From Candidatus Gastranaerophilales bacterium (lineage in GTDB: Bacteria > Cyanobacteriota > Vampirovibrionia > Gastranaerophilales > Gastranaerophilaceae), in the NCBI GenBank assembly GCA_905235825.1, contig CAJONH010000095.1, positions 1 to 6,649 of the forward strand: DNA of 6,649 bases, given 5' to 3'. The notes under the pieces were generated by a model. That model was not told the origin of the DNA and did no database searches. It saw only the letters and a list, made by a program, of their open reading frames with translations. This document shows positions 5,954 to 6,649 of the stretch, piece by piece; position 1 is the stretch's first letter; each line of letters opens with the position of its first letter. The position numbers and the translations under genes are program-made.

Positions 5954-6541
5954 TCATCTCCATTTTGATATATTATAAATTTTTGTACATATTGCATCAA
6001 AAACTATATTATTTTCAGTTAAATATTTTTTGTAAGGAATAATATCGCCTTCTCTGCCTTGAAGTTCGGGAGAAACAAAGCATAATTTTAAACCTTCATT
6101 TTTAAGTAATTTATATTTATCATAATTAATGGGTATTTTTGAAAAACAATCTACCCAAACCCATTTTACTCTGTTTTTCATTGCAATAACAAATTCAATA
6201 GGTTCTATTTCGGAAAAACGAACCGCAGAGTTATTATTACCCGAATTAGAAAGGTTATATATCATTGGAATAGAACTATCCAAAAAGAAATAATCCGATA
6301 TATTATACTTATTTAATAATTCAAGACATCTATGTTCGAGTCTTTCCGATTTGATATTTAAAATCATTATTTTATGGCGGTAATGTTTCAAATATTCTTC
6401 AAAGTTTTCACCATTTTCAAAAGGCTCATGAGCAATAATTAAATCATTGCCGTTATTTCTAACATCCAGTTCAACCCCATATTCATCCGGAATATTATCA
6501 AGTTCTTTAATTGTATTTATTCTGTGAGCAATAAAAAGCAT
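5954..6541 (-). CDS. Short glycerophosphodiester phosphodiesterase-like (PI-PLC/GDPD fold) protein
   Basis: A 195-residue predicted cytosolic TIM-barrel protein. H6-R7, E24-x-D26 and H38 match the catalytic His-Arg, the metal-binding E-x-D and the second catalytic His of GDPD enzymes, which cleave glycerophosphodiesters. LNIK (61-64) sits where typical members have L-E-I-K, so a usual acidic metal ligand is Asn. FDAICTK (181-187) aligns with the terminal 'DGIITD' strand, with Lys for the final Asp. The protein is shorter than typical GDPDs (about 240 or more residues), mostly because the insertion after the second His is missing. Short relatives of this kind are, as I recall, common in polysaccharide gene clusters, so the substrate may be a phosphodiester on a surface glycan. 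The ATG at 6541 is needed to keep H6-R7; its Shine-Dalgarno (GGAA, 11 bases away) is weak. It lies 1 bp from the glycosyltransferase start, so the two form one operon. Confidence 0.75.
   Translation of the reverse strand: MLFIAHRINTIKELDNIPDEYGVELDVRNNGNDLIIAHEPFENGENFEEYLKHYRHKIMILNIKSERLEHRCLELLNKYNISDYFFLDSSIPMIYNLSNSGNNNSAVRFSEIEPIEFVIAMKNRVKWVWVDCFSKIPINYDKYKLLKNEGLKLCFVSPELQGREGDIIPYKKYLTENNIVFDAICTKIYNISKWR
5958..5961 (-). promoter_or_regulatory. Ribosome binding site that decides the glycosyltransferase start
   Basis: On the minus strand GGAG lies inside the last codons of the phosphodiesterase-like gene, 5 bases before ATG at 5952. It removes the 47-bp overlap that the longest reading frame (start 6000) would create and implies translational coupling. 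Confidence 0.65.
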
Positions 6542-6565
6542 TATAATGTATATTCCATATAATAT

Positions 6566-6649
6566 CTAATCCGGTTTCGCACTTGCCGCCGTGTCAACCC
6601 CGCCGGCAATGTGCTCACTTTTTAAAGTCGCCACTCTCAAAAATTCACT
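6566..6649 (-). CDS. Possible 3' end of an unrecognised minus-strand gene (partial)
   Basis: Reading in from the right edge, the minus strand is open for 27 codons ending with TAG at 6568-6566. The peptide ends in VDTAASAKPD. I do not recognise it. The segment is about half G+C, far above the rest of the window, so it is either a gene of different origin or a repeat or intergenic element that happens to be open. At least one plus-strand frame is also open here, so the strand is not certain. The stop is in the same frame as the phosphodiesterase-like gene, 24 bases upstream of its ATG. If real, this gene would lead the minus-strand operon. Confidence 0.3.
   Translation of the reverse strand, partial: SEFLRVATLKSEHIAGGVDTAASAKPD
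6579..6614. repeat. GC-rich inverted repeat / RNA hairpin
   Basis: GCACTTGCCG (6579-6588) pairs with CGGCAATGTGC (6604-6614) with one bulged base, around a 15-base loop. On the plus strand TTTTT follows 4 bases after the stem (6619-6623), so it could act as a weak intrinsic terminator in that direction; no U-tract follows on the minus strand. A REP-like or mobile-element end is another reading. Confidence 0.45.

Noticed and set aside
6569..6597. Minus-strand TTGACA (6597-6592) as a -35 box for the GDPD-like gene
   Set aside because: With 17-bp spacing the -10 position reads CCGGAT; the nearest TA-rich hexamers are over 20 bases away.

Overview
The window is a strongly AT-rich bacterial segment (poly-A/poly-T tracts, heavy use of AAA, AAT, TTA and ATA codons, standard stop codons). 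Genes read from both strands and are tightly packed. The composition suits a host-associated, low-GC bacterium; Brachyspira, Gastranaerophilales, Fusobacteria or low-GC Firmicutes would all fit. Nothing here fixes the taxon.

Layout, left to right: (1) the 3' end of a helix-turn-helix regulator of the XRE type (+, 2-202). (2) Four diverged paralogous radical SAM proteins, called R1 to R4 here: R1 (+, 253-1293), R2 (-, 1290-2303), R3 (+, 2428-3417) and R4 (+, best start 3425, to 4372). (3) On the minus strand, a two-gene unit: a short glycerophosphodiester phosphodiesterase-like protein (5954-6541), then a GT39/ArnT-like integral-membrane glycosyltransferase (best start 5952, down to 4384). (4) A G+C-richer pocket (about 6569-6649) that holds a GC-rich inverted repeat and perhaps the tail of another minus-strand gene.

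The core is the radical SAM array. Each protein has a CX3CX2C cluster motif in the middle (near residue 100), a GGE/GGD SAM-binding motif and an S-x-D strand. Each also has an N-terminal cysteine module (C-x7/8-C-x8-C...C-x2-C) that looks like a SPASM-type domain placed before the radical SAM barrel instead of after it. R1 and R2 converge and share a TTAA that carries both stops. R2 and R3 diverge from a 124-bp spacer with a perfect 10-bp inverted repeat that carries opposed promoter-like elements. R3 and R4 look translationally coupled.

How the genes work together is inference. The neighbouring glycosyltransferase and phosphodiesterase suggest a cell-envelope or surface-glycan modification locus, with the radical SAM enzymes acting on a glycan, lipid or protein substrate. 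I see no precursor-peptide gene, so a RiPP role has no direct support inside the window. Start sites for R4 and the glycosyltransferase were moved downstream of the longest reading frame because of Shine-Dalgarno placement and paralog alignment.
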